Part shown: one piece after another, positions 1-10,384 of the stretch
Position numbering within the stretch: position 1 is the stretch's first letter
Layout of the letters: each line of letters begins with the position of its first letter
Assembly: GCF_041296385.1 (NCBI RefSeq)
Contig: NW_027184085.1
Location: forward strand, 186,001 to 250,000
DNA: 64,000 bases
Source of the DNA: Aphelocoma coerulescens
Taxonomy: Eukaryota > Chordata > Aves > Passeriformes > Corvidae
Direction of reading: 5' to 3'
Program-made: the position numbers and the translations under genes
The notes under the pieces: generated by a model
Told to the model about the DNA's origin: nothing
Seen by the model: only the letters and a program-made list of their open reading frames with translations
Databases searched by the model: none

Positions 1-620
1 CTGGCAGGTTCGAATAAAAACGCCACTTACGCCGTCCCGAAAGCGCCGAACTGCGCCTTCCTTTCCGAGCCGCCCCCTTGAGAGCGGCACGCGGCCGGCT
101 CTATTCCGACCGTGCTCGCCCTGTGCCCCTCGCCCCGGCTCGCGCTGCGACCGCGCCTCTGCTGCCCGGCAAAACCGGCCCCGCCGGGCCGCCCCCCGCG
201 CTCTCATTCGTCGCGGTCACCGCCCCGCACGGCGCCCGCTCCCTTGCAGCGCTCTGGCCCCGCTCATGCACGCCCGTGTCCCTTGGCGCTCCGAACCGTC
301 CTTCGCCCCTCCCCTCCGCTGCCAGACGCGACCCCGCTCGCTCCTTGCCCTTGCCACGCTCGGCAGCCACCGAGGCCGCCGCCCTCTCGGCTCCCCCGGC
401 CCCGGGCGGCAGCAGCGCCGGGGCGCCGTGCCGGGGCCGGCAGTGCCGCGCTCTCGCCACCAGGCGGCAGCAGCGCCGCCCAGCTCAGCCCGGGGCCGGG
501 CCGCGCTGCGGGGCACGGACAGAGCAGAGGCAAAAGCCGGCTCAGGGCGCTCTGCAGCTCCTGCAGCCCGAGCCTCTCGGCTCCTGGCGCCAGGCACTCG
601 CTTCTTCCCTTCCTACAGAA
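1..620. promoter_or_regulatory. CpG-rich segment, possible CpG island
   Basis: The segment is very GC-rich with dense CpG dinucleotides and drops sharply to AT-rich DNA after about 620. Open frames occur on both strands because stops are rare in such sequence, and none resembles a known protein. A CpG-island promoter whose gene lies outside the window is possible, but no TATA box, CCAAT pair or spliced coding exon was found to prove it. Confidence 0.35.
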
Positions 621-829
621 AAACGCCGCCTCGTTATGCTCAAAACTTGCTCATCTCTAGTCCCAGCTTCTTATATTCCTATATGCAACAGAGTAGAGAG
701 AGAGGGCTGGCTTATTTCAAAATGAATCTACATCTAAATCCATCGCCTTTGTCTATAGATGTCAAAATGAAGACCTTAGCAGGTTTTGGTATTCTGCACA
801 CATCCCTCCCTGGGAGGAATGGTAAAAAG

Positions 830-1025
830 TTAAAAACAAATGAAATTTAAACAGTAAAAAGTTAGAAAAAAAGTTACAATGGCAGAAATTTAGAAACAAA
901 CAAAGAGGTACAATACAAGAAACGAACAAATTTCTAAAGGTAGAAAGGTTGAAAGTTAAAAACAAAGGTAGAAACAAAAAAAAATTAGAAACAAAGTTAG
1001 GTAGACATTTAGAGACAAAGTCAGA
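830..1025. repeat. A-rich degenerate minisatellite, first block
   Basis: Short degenerate units built on the words GTTAGAAA, AACAAAGG and TAGAAAGG follow one another. The same words return at 1690-1970 and 2335-2400, so these blocks look like pieces of one tandem family broken up by unrelated sequence. The stretch from 1026 to 1690 between the first two blocks is AT-rich and holds nothing I recognise. Confidence 0.6.
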
Positions 1026-1689
1026 AAGGCGAGTGTTGAGCTTTTGACAGGGTACCCTTCCTTCTCAGACCAGGGTGAAAGAGCAGAGGAGGCTGCTGTT
1101 CTGCTAAGTTCTTGATTTCAGTCTCACAGCTGTCTTGAAGGCAGAGTTTGAATGGGGTTACATGATAAAGCCAAGCAGCAGCAGCAGGCAAAACCAGCTG
1201 CTTCTATATGCTCCATACACTATATTTTTTGCTTACAGAAGTGTGGATTATATTTGTTAATTGACCAGTAAGATTCACACACGATTCTAGTTTTCTTTTT
1301 CTTAACCCACCCTGGTCTAATTCTAACAGTCGTAAGCCTCACACAAGTGTTACATCTGTGTTACACAGATTTGCATCTACAGTTTCTATCAGCTCTTAGT
1401 GTTTATGTGAACACTCCATCTAAAAAATGGCAACAGTGCCATTCAATCTAGATTTTGTCTAAAGTAAAGAATTCTGTGAAAAGGTAACACTGCTGCAGCA
1501 AGAGCCGTGCTGAAGATCTCTGCTACAGCTTTTTCATGATTAAGGCACTTGGCATCTATTTCTACTAAAAGTTAAAAATCTGTATTTCTATTGCACTTTG
1601 CTGTGGCTTCATGGATGCCAGCTTGTCCAAAGGTTTCAATTCAAACCTAAGGCTTTGGCTTCCCTCTGGGCCTGAGGCCAGAGGAGCCT

Positions 1690-1970
1690 CCACTCTAAGA
1701 AGGTTAGAAACAAGGTTAGAAAGGTAAAAGTTAGAAAGCAAAAAATACATTTAGAAAGGCACAAAGTTAGAAATGTAGAGTGTTAGAAACCAACAAAGGC
1801 AGAAAGGTAAAAATGGGGAGAAAAACAAAGGTAGAAAGTTTCAAAGTTAGAAGCAAACAGAGGCAGAAAGGGACAAATCTAGCAAGTTAGAAACAAAGGT
1901 AGAAAGTCAAAAAGGTAGAAACGAACAAAGGTAGAAAGTTGGAGAGGCAGAAAGTGCAGAGGCTGGCAGC
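1690..1970. repeat. A-rich degenerate minisatellite, second block
   Basis: About a dozen imperfect copies of a 20-25 bp motif containing GGTAGAAAGTT and AGAAACAAA. It has the same motif vocabulary as the block at 830-1025. The stretch 1970-2335 has no recognisable gene. Confidence 0.6.
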
Positions 1971-2334
1971 AGCCATTCCAGCCTTAAGGAGAGCCCTGTG
2001 GAGAAGAGCAACTTGTTCCATTGATCTTCACTTCGAGAAGGGCCTTCTGCTCTCTTGGGAAAGATGCAGACCAGGCCATGACTCCAGGTAGAAGCAGCAG
2101 GTGGGAATGCTTTTCCTTCACCTCCCAGAAAGCTGGGAGCTTTCATGTTTGAGTCAGTGGCCTAAAAGGGGCAGAAAGGCTGCCCTGACAAGTGTGTGGG
2201 CATGGATCTGTTTGGTCTGGCCCTGTGCCCATTCCCAAAACTCTCTTCAAACTTGCCCAAAATAGCAACACAAAGCCTGGGGCAGATTGTGCCTGAAGAA
2301 AGAATGGTCTCTGTTTTTTTTCCAAGCTGCTACA

Positions 2335-2780
2335 GAAACAAACTAAGGTAGAAAGGTAAAAATGAACAAAGGAGGGAAGGTGAGAAAGGTAGTTCGAAAG
2401 TCAAAGTCAGAGAAAGAGAGAAAGAGAAAGAGAGAAAGTCAGAGAAAGCGAGAAAGTCAGAGAAAGGGAAAGGCAGAAAGAAAGCAAGGCAGAAAGCAAG
2501 TCAGAGAGAAAGAAAGAAAGAAAGAAAAATAGAGAGAAAAAGGAATAGAGAAAGAGAAGAATCGGGTTTGAGAGAAAAAGAAATGGAGTTTAAAAGAGAA
2601 GTAGTGTTGAAGAGAAAAAGAGCAACTGAGAACTAGAGTGACAGAGACATCCAGAAAGAGTTAAACAGTGAGAAAAAGAGAAAGAGTTCGAAAAAGTCAA
2701 GTGAGGAATAGACTAAAAAGTAAAGCAAAGCAGAGCAGCAAAGCAAGAAATACGGCAAAAAACTTACTAAAGCACACCAA
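2335..2780. repeat. Purine-rich (AGAAAG)n simple repeat
   Basis: A long purine tract on the plus strand is dominated by AGAGAAAG, GTCAGAGAAAG and GAAA units and degrades toward 2780. A pure G run of about ten bases follows at 2801-2810. There is no coding signal. Confidence 0.75.
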
Positions 2781-3469
2781 AGGAAGAGAGCAACTAAAGG
2801 GGGGGGGGGGGTATCTTTATTAGGGTTTCTTCAACTTTATGGAATGAGGGTTTTTTAGTTACACTTCAGCAAAGCAAGTGGAAACAACAATGTGCACAAG
2901 CACAAGTACAAATCCAATCCATCTGCACACTGGTCAAAGTCCAAGTGACATCCAGAGCAATACGTGCAAGTGCAGCGGCAAACACGAATCCAGAGCAACA
3001 CAAGCCAACCCCATCGCAGTACAACCTAACAATTGTTCTATTTCTGGAAAATGTATGACATCTTATTGGTCCAGGAAACCCAAAACAACAGCAGCAGACA
3101 GAGAACAAAACACTCATCCACCACCCGCCTCCTTCAGCTTCCACACAAACCCACCCTCGCTCTCGTCTCGAGAGCACCCCATGGGAAGGCGGTTCCCGGG
3201 AGCCCCAAAATCATCGCGCCTGACAAATGCCCAGCCCCGGCACGGTCAGCACCCAACCCCTGGCGATGAACGTCACCTCACAGAGCGGCCGGGGCCCAGA
3301 TAAAAAAACCCAGCTGGGAGGGAAAAAAACCCCAGACAGCAGAGCTGGGTGGTTTTTACCCTAAGTTTAAAAAGTAGCTGAAAAGCCTGAAAGGCAAAAC
3401 TCACACCCACAAGGTTAGAAGCATTCCACACACACACTCTTCTCGCAGGCAGACAGACACACACAGACG

Positions 3470-4070
3470 CAGCTCTGGCACCACATTTCCTCTTGTTCCT
3501 GCTGGCCTGGAAAGCCCCAGGTAAATCCAGTCCCTCAGACCTTGCATCCCTGAACACCAGGAGAGCTGGAGTTTTACCCAGATCCCAGTGCCCTGCACAG
3601 CTGCACTGACACGAGCACAGGCTGATCGCTCTGCCCAGCACCATCCCTCATTTTCCTCCCGTTGCTCCCCAAGCGTCCCCAAACCACCCCGTGTCTGTGC
3701 CAGGGCCAGTGCCTGCCCCGAGCCCAACCAGAGGCTGTCACCCAGCCCTGCACCAGCTCCCACCCCTGGGAGAGCTGGGAATGCACTGAGAGCTCAGCTC
3801 CCTGGGCTCCCCAACACCCAAACCAGTCCTCAGACACACAAATAATGCCCAACCTGCCCCTCCGGGCACAGCCAAACACCACAACTCCATCATCCCCAAG
3901 GAACTCCGGCAGGTTGCCTCTTCACCTGTGCCTTTTTCCAGCAGCCATGGCTAGGACCGGGCTGTCAGAAATAGCATTCCCTAGGCAGTTCATCCCAGCA
4001 CAGAGGAGAAGAGGAGCCTGTCACTCATCCACACCACGGGCAGGACAAGGGGGGCCCAAGCTGGCTTTGG
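3470..4070. repeat. Duplicated module X, left inverted copy
   Basis: The segment is repeated in inverse orientation at about 34,205-34,800. In the core, compared by eye over about 320 bp (roughly 3588-3925 against 34,345-34,691), I count only a handful of differences. The outer part containing CCCTAGGCAGTTCATCCCA is more diverged. That tail is also present in direct orientation at about 11,390-11,500. Open frames on both strands match between copies only because the DNA matches. I see no protein family in them. Confidence 0.8.
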
Positions 4071-4980
4071 CTGCTCCAACATCCAAAGCTCTTGGTGCCA
4101 AAGATAGGACGAGTTCAGTGGTTGCTCCTGTCCTGAAAGAGAGCAGAAAAGCAAAGTTAATCCCACTGTGGAATGCAAGACTCCTGCATTTCATATTTCT
4201 GCTCTGATTGCTCACCGCAGAGTATTATCCATGGAAAAAAAAGGAGAATGACACCATATCAAATAAAAAGTGCCCTTCTCCAGCACTTTTATTCCAAGCA
4301 TTAAAAAGATGCTCATTTCTCTTCCAGCATTGTTTCCCTCATTTTAGCAGAACCGTCTTCATCCCAGACCCCCCTCGTCAGCTGTTCAATCCTCTGGCAC
4401 TGGATTTGGACAAAGGAAGGGACGCACCTGGATCGCAGGAAATCACAGAGAGAAACCCCTCCAAAACCTGACAGAGAAAAACAACAGGAGATGCAGGAAG
4501 ACACATCCCTCATTTGCACGTCCGGAGTGCTTTTCTAAAGACCTCCCTGCATCTGGATGCTCTTTGCACTTGGCTTTCTTTACAAGAATGCATTTGCTGC
4601 TAAACACGTCTCAGGCCCTTATTTGATCAGGATAAGGTCGGATGCAGATGAAGACTCACACAGGGAATAGCCAGGGAGAAGCTATATAGCTAATAGCAGG
4701 GCCTGGGAACATCAAGGATGGAGAAGAGAAGGAACAGGGATTGTTTTTCTTGTTTAGAGCCAGCAGTGCTGTGAGCTTGGAGAACACACGGCACCACAGG
4801 GATCCAGGGCAGGAGCGGGATAACTCCGGGATAAGGGGAATCTGCTCCCACTCCAGGGCTGTGCCAGTGAAGGAGGGGAAGTTTTAGTGCCTTCATGGCA
4901 CACAAAAACCAAACCCAGCACCACCGAGCTGGACTTTCGTGAACTGCAACACAAAGCGGCCCCTGGCCTTTGGGGGAACA
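4070..4980. other. No gene recognised
   Basis: Mixed-composition DNA without splice-bounded open frames of known families, CR1 tails or tandem repeats that I can see. Confidence 0.4.
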
Positions 4981-5480
4981 CAACCTCACCGAGTCACGGA
5001 GCCAGGGGATGACACTTGGGAATGAGCCTTGCGGCCTGCAGCCAAATCAGATGAGGGAGCCACAGGAGCTGTGGGGTTTCCTGCTCTTCCTGCAACGCCA
5101 TCAGTCCAGACCAGGAGACCTTTCCTGGAACAGATCTTCCCTGTAAAAGGGAGCAACACCAAAGCTCAAGCCCTCATTTAGAGACCCTTGGAAAAGCAAA
5201 GGTGAGAGGGGATTACCTGGAGCCCCAGGGGACCGAGGTGAAGGGGATGAAGAAGCAGACAGCAAACTGCTTCCACTGCTTCTCACTCCAGCAAGGGGAA
5301 CATCCCTGGAATTTCACGTCCAGCGTCTCTCCCAAGCCCCACCGGCGAACCCACACGTACTCCAGGACTGATCTCCTTTGTACTTCCAGCAGCACAGACC
5401 CACCGGGAGGAACTGCAATCCAAGGACACACATCAGCAACCGCCTTCCCGCTTGGCGCTCTCTCCACATTTTTCCCTTTC
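4980..5480 (-). repeat. Duplicated module Y, left copy, with a conserved open frame
   Basis: Two parts are recognisable. At 4980-5060 the minus strand resembles the 3' end of the BUB1-like exon at 9361-9410, including a GT donor just after it. At about 5270-5450 the minus strand keeps an open frame whose translation is similar to plus-strand 37,985-38,160, about 60% identical in protein by eye, with shared words CPWI, GSVL, EVQR, VLEY and VKFQ and no indel. That suggests a once-coding exon of a gene I cannot name. The copies are in opposite orientation, in step with modules X and W. Confidence 0.5.
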
Positions 5481-6840
5481 CAGTGGGATGCAGGTGCCAC
5501 CCCCCAGAGGCAGGAAAACTGCCTTGCAATCCAGTACAAAACCTGCCTGGGAAGCCCAGGATGCCCGGAGCCAGCAGCCATTTCTCCTGGAGCTCCTGCT
5601 GACAGGCATTTGAAGCCTGCTGGGCCTCACAGCTGCTTTTCTGCCAAGGGCATTCCCATCTCTTATTTTTTAGCCCAAATAAAGGTTTGCAAAGCTGAGT
5701 TTTGTGAGAAGTGCTTCATATTTGGATTATTCTTAACTTGGGAGTTTCCCTTGGCACCAAAATCAGGGGGTAAACCCAACATGGCCTCAAAGGGCCATAA
5801 GATCCCAGATATCCAATCCCCAGTTCCCTCAGCATTGGTTCATTAAAGCTTTTCAGGGGTAATTTAGCAAACTTCAGGGTTTGGTGACTTCACCATCAAA
5901 GCAACACGAAACCTGTGCAAAAGGAACTTAACTAAAGCTGGCTAAACGCTGCCCAGACCTGGCAGAAAGCGCTTCCCACACCTCTCCTGGAATTCTCTTT
6001 CCCAGCCCTTCCAGCTTCGGAAGGCTTCTGTGGGAGCCTCAAGTCGCGGTGCAGCTCAGAACCTGCACGTACCTAAAGCAGCCCCACGGCAACACGAAGC
6101 TTCCCTCGGGCATTTCGTTTCTTTACCCCAAACATTCTTCCCACTCAGCCACAATCTAGAAAGGAAAGAAAGGAAAAGAAGGAAGACCAATTAATTCTGA
6201 CATAAGGAGTCTTGACTATTCCAACACACTGCCAGGTGAAAAAACATCCCTGCCAGGCTAACAAATCCCCCTGATACTGTCCCCATTCTGTATCAATTAT
6301 TTAAATGCTGTATTAAGGAGCGTAAGGACACAATGCTTGGAATTCTCAAAAATGGCTCCGCCTGGCTACTCCAAGCACTTTCTCACCCGGGGAGCTGAGC
6401 TGTCCCACATTTAAACGCCACGTTTGATCCAAATCCCATAGAAATCTGATATTGTTTGGCTCCTGAGCTTTCCCAAAAGCTGTGCAGTCAAGCCTGGAAA
6501 TCCTCACTGAAGCTTTGCCATGTCACATCGGGATTTACCCTTGGGAAAACCCCACTCTGAGCACTTGGGTTTCAAGAGGTTGCACCCAATGTTACAGACA
6601 CAGAATTCCTGCGGGGTTTGGCATTTCCTGCACCTCCAAACACGTGAAAAGAAGGAAGTGCAGAGTCCCGAGGCTCCATTATTGCCATTCTCCTCACATC
6701 CCTTTCCTCAGCTGCACGTGGCTTTGTGCCTCCTCTGAAGGGCTGGAAAGGAATTTGGGAACCCCCCTCAGCTTCTTCGGTTTTCAGCTTTTTCTCTGAG
6801 CCGGCCCAAAAGGCAAACAGGAAAAAAAAACCCCAAAAGT
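5480..6840. other. No gene recognised
   Basis: Several open frames exist but none has recognisable homology. No CR1, LTR or tandem repeat is evident. Confidence 0.35.
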
Positions 6841-7120
6841 GCACAAAATCCCAGCCCCTCCCAAGATGCAGCTCCTCACACCAAACCTTGGGAGAATCCC
6901 TGGTGCTTCCAACACCGCTGCAATCCCACCTGGAGCTGAGCTTACAGGGTGCTCTGCCTAATCCACATCCAAGCCTGGATAGCCCAAAGCCTGCAAGAAA
7001 AGAGGAGGCAAAGTGAAAAGGAGTGAGGGGGAAAAACGGAGTTTTAGGTTTTTCCCCTGTTTCCAACAGGATTGAAGGGCAGGATGGAGAGGTTTCGTGG
7101 AAAAGAAGTACCAAAGGCTG
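6840..7120 (-). repeat. Duplicated module Z, first copy
   Basis: About 270 bp recurs in the same orientation at 27,225-27,480, with blocks such as CACAAAATCCCAGCCCCTCC and CAACAGGATTGAAGGGCAGG and a few indels. Read on the minus strand, both copies have a pyrimidine tract ending in TTGCAG or CTGCAG, like a splice acceptor, followed by about 110 bp of similar sequence. The 27-kb copy has an early stop in one frame, so an exon origin is only a guess. Confidence 0.65.
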
Positions 7121-7189
7121 CTTCATTCCCAGCAATTAGCGCTGCTCAATCCAAGAGGCCCAATCCACCAGGTTTAAACAGGAGCGGCC

Positions 7190-7860
7190 GACAGGATGGG
7201 TTATGACACAGAGCTGTGAAGCTGGAGCCTTCTTCCTTCTCCCGGGCTCTCCCAGAAATTCTCCATGTCCGGACGCGCTCCCGCTCTCCCTGCTGGGGAG
7301 GACGGACTTGGATAGCCCGGGTGACTGGTGAGCCTAAAACAATAAGTGATGCAGTGATCCAAGTGTTTTTCACAAGGAAATGACATATTCTCTGGACCTG
7401 GGATAACCCATATCCCATGGCCTTCTCCAGGAAGAGTCCCAGCTGGATAGGGTCTCCCAGAAAGGATTCCATAGGGGCTCACCTTCTGCTTGGAGCTCGG
7501 CTGAATTCCTCAGCAATCCCAGGGAATGTGGCCATTGGAGGCTTTGGGCAGATTGGGCTCAATTGCGTTTTTAGGTTTTGTTACCGTCTCTCAGACTTCC
7601 CACTGGAATGTGGTCTCCAAGGAATATGTAAATCCCATTGGATTCCTGCTCTTTCGGACAATTTTTTGTACCATTCCTGTACAAAACGAGGCCCCCTGTT
7701 CGGATGCTTTTCCCCACCGTTCCCCAGCAGTTTTATCTGCCAGTGCATTCCCTGTGCTGGTTGGGCTCTTCCCAGATCTCTGAGCTCCTTCACAAGGCAG
7801 GAGATCCATTTGGCCCAGGAACTGAACCCTCCCGAGGAATTGTCTGATGCCATCTCCACA
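7190..7860 (-). pseudogene. Endogenous retrovirus pol fragment (integrase), broken
   Basis: The minus strand carries pieces of a gammaretrovirus-like (ERV1-type) integrase spread over different reading frames. One frame (about 7590-7720) has the end of the catalytic core with the W-D-L-H and S-S-G-K-x-E blocks. Downstream, in another frame (about 7400-7480), is the integrase C-terminal S-P-Y-x-I-L-x-G-R-P block. The residue expected to be the second catalytic aspartate reads as asparagine, a stop interrupts the junction after the core, and a frameshift separates the two parts, so no enzyme can be made. I could not recognise reverse transcriptase, gag, env or flanking LTRs, so this is a fragment carried inside the duplicated region. 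Confidence 0.7.
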
Positions 7861-9350
7861 TTTCACAGCTGATCCTTCTGCTCAAAGGATCCCTCTTTCT
7901 TCCCTCCAGCCAATTCCAAGCCTCGCTGCCCCCAGCTGGGAACAGTCCCCAGGCCGATCCCTGCAGTCTTCCCTGCCAGGATCCTGCTCAGGAATCCATG
8001 GGCTACAAACTGAAGAATTAATTCTTCCCACCCCTGCCCAGTTCTAATTCCAAAGGATTTGGTGTCTGCCTTACCCGGCTGGAGCCTGCTTCCAACTCTG
8101 TTCTTGCTGCTTCTGCTGCTTTCCATTTCCCAGGAATTCCACCAACGGAGCGACAGCGTTTTCCACCTCCTCCTCCAGGATTCCCTCTGTTGCGTTCGGG
8201 TGCTGGAAGGATATCAAAACCTGGGCCTCACTATCAGGAATTATATCCCCGGATTTGTTCCTTTCCAAATGTCACCTCTTCCCAACAAAGCACTGGCCAT
8301 CCAAGGAATTCTAGAGAGCGATGTGCTGACCGCTGCTTACTCCTCTGGAATGTCAGAGCTTGGAAAAAAAGGGCAGTTGAGGCTTTTCCTGGTGCTGCCC
8401 ATGAAGTGTATTTTACCTAAGTGCCCCTGCCCATGCCTTTGCCTGTATCCGCCAAAAATCCACCCATTCATTCCCCAGCTGCTGCCTCCCTCTTTTCCTG
8501 GATCCAACAGAATTTTAACAGGTGAATATTCCCCTCTGGAAGAGCACCTTGCATTCCAAACCTAAGTACAAACAAATCATTCCCTTGGACCTTCCTTATT
8601 AGAATTCCACTGAGAACGGTGGATGCAAAATGATCCTCTCCTGGCCCCTGCTGGATTCCTGGAGCAGGGATCCTTTCCCTCTTCCCCCCCCCCCCCCCCC
8701 CCCCCGCAGTGACCACCCTGCCCTGCCCCCTTATCAGGCTTTGTTCCACAGCTCTTGTCTCCAACTCTTGCATCCTTTCCCTCACTCCAGGAGCTCCCAG
8801 CAGTTCCACACCCTCTTTTCTCCCATCCTGATCCTTTCACCAAGAACAGAGCTCTGCATTTCAATTCCCTTCGCTTTTCTCCGACAATTCCCACCAATCC
8901 AGACCTAAAGCTGACACAAGGAACACTCGGTGCCCACAAATGCAAATCCAGACCTGGCCATGCCTAAACCAGCAAGTCTGAACACACAATCCTGGACCAT
9001 CTGCATTAATTCAAACCTAACAATTAGGACACACTGAAGACTTCAACATTCCCAAGAAACATCCTGTTGCCTTCAACTCCCTGGGGTTTTTGCTTTGAAC
9101 TCATACGGATTAGGGGATCAAGGGATTTCCCTGAAAAAAACCTGTGTGGTGCATGCTGGAATCCCCTATCCCGTGAATCCAGGGAGTGTTCAAAGCTTAA
9201 GTCCAACCTGGCCCACCATAAATTTTTGCCAACTATCCCCCAAATGATCAGGTTAACAGAACCCTGCTCTGGTGCTGCGTTTTTAGTATTGGAAAGCCAG
9301 GAATTACTTTATTCCCAGAGCGAGGCTCTGGATATGGGCTTGGGGAGAAC
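7860..9350. other. No gene recognised; includes a 20-base C run
   Basis: This may hold more decayed ERV sequence upstream of the integrase piece, but I could not identify reverse transcriptase or RNase H motifs with confidence. A poly-C run lies at about 8687-8706 and will be prone to length errors. Confidence 0.35.
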
Positions 9351-9360
9351 AAGACCTTAC

Positions 9361-9844
9361 CAACTTACAGAGCCAGGGGATGACGTTTGGGAACAATCCT
9401 GGACTGCCTGGCAGCAATTCATTGTACCTCTTGTCACCCACGAACACCTTCACCCACTCCTCCAGGAGCCCGGGCCAGCGGCTCTGCTTCTCTTGGAGCA
9501 GGAGGCATTCCCCTGCCCACGGCAGGGACCTGCAAACCATTCCGGAGTCAGCTCCGAGCCAGGGACGGGGCAACACCCCGTCCCACGGCTCCAGCGGCTC
9601 GGGCCCTCGGTAATTCCGGATCTGAGCCTCGTAATCCCTGCAGGGAAGAGGCCGGCTCAGGCCGGGATCGCAGAGGGTGGGAAGCGCCCGGGGTGGGCGG
9701 AGGCTCTGCCACCCCCACGGCCGCGGCATCCGCACAGCTCCGGGGGACGGGGCCCGCCCCGATGCCGCTCCCCGTCCCGTTATGCCGTTCCCCCGCTCCC
9801 CATCCCGTTCCCCCGCTCCTCGCTCACCGCCCGGGCCCGTCCAT
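9361..9844 (-). pseudogene. BUB1-like: BUB1-like spindle-checkpoint kinase, N-terminal exons only
   Basis: BUB1 and BUBR1 are kinetochore checkpoint proteins whose N-terminal TPR domain binds KNL1. A 17-nt first coding exon (ATG at 9844, 9828-9844) encodes MDGPG plus two bases and ends in GTGAGC. The next exon opens at 9637 after a CTGCAG acceptor and completes an arginine. It reads DYEAQIRNYRG, EPLEPWD, then LLEEWVKVFVGDKRY, which fits the start of the Mad3/BUB1 homology region. The very short first exon suits BUB1 better than BUBR1. Between WD and LPWAGE lies an extra ~50-nt piece bounded by GT and GTTTGCAG, either a micro-intron or an insertion. A good donor follows near 9361-9369. Later TPR exons and the kinase domain were not found downstream on this strand, so it is probably a truncated copy. 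The assignment is from memory of family motifs. Confidence 0.55.
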
Positions 9845-9877
9845 GCCCGCCTGTCCCCCGCCGACCGCGCCTGCCCA

Positions 9878-9982
9878 CTCAAACTGGCCGCGCGCGGCCG
9901 CGCCACGCCTCCCCATTGGCCAGCCCTCGGCCCGCCCCGCCTTCCTATTGGCCGCTGGCCCCGTCAATCACGCGGGAAACCC
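9878..9982 (-). promoter_or_regulatory. Cell-cycle-type promoter of the BUB1-like gene
   Basis: Upstream of the ATG at 9844, on the minus strand, are two CCAAT boxes (plus-strand ATTGG at 9915-9919 and 9947-9951) spaced 32 bp apart. Also present are GC boxes between them, an E2F-like TTTCCCGCG (complement of 9971-9979) and TTTGAG near the start (9879-9884) at the place of a CHR-like element. Paired NF-Y sites about 32 bp apart with a downstream CHR are the known architecture of G2/M checkpoint gene promoters, which supports the BUB1 call. The surrounding 9540-10,030 is CpG-rich. Activity is inferred. Confidence 0.6.
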
Positions 9983-10384
9983 CGCCGCCCGCAGGCACCG
10001 CTCCCACGGCGGCCGCTACACGGCGGCCCGGGCGCATCCCCAGGGGAAAAGGAGGCACAAAAGGAGCAATTGGGAAGTTAAAGGGGAAGGAAGGCTGCGC
10101 AGCGCCCGCGGCGCCCCGACAACGAGGAGCAGCCCCCACTCCTCTCCCCATCTTCTTTTCCCACCTCCAAGCCCTGCCCAGCACTGAGGGAAATCTGACA
10201 GAGGATTCATAAAGAGCCCTCGCTGAGAGCAGTCATCGCCCCAGGCCTTCAGGCTTGGCAAGATTCTGTAGTGAACGGACCCAAATTCAATTCCCAAATC
10301 TCAATCTCTGACAAGTCCTGTTGGAAAGACAGCGGACAGTCCATCAGAACACGGAATTAAAAGGCTGCACAAGGAATAACAGAA

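Noticed and set aside
112..850. Overlapping open frames on both strands in the first 850 bases
   Set aside because: This is a CpG-rich segment with few stops. No frame shows a protein motif or splice-supported exon.
2811..3300. Possible minus-strand LTR or short gene
   Set aside because: Only an ATTGG box and a weak open frame support it. There is no polyA signal/terminus pattern and no protein family.
7591..7866. RNase H-like end in an alternative frame overlapping the integrase piece
   Set aside because: The resemblance is short and comes from the same bases as the better-supported integrase frame, so it was treated as coincidence or decay.
9067..10212. 381-residue plus-strand open frame
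   Set aside because: It lies antisense to the BUB1-like exons and the CpG-rich promoter. It is rich in P, R, A and S with no family resemblance.
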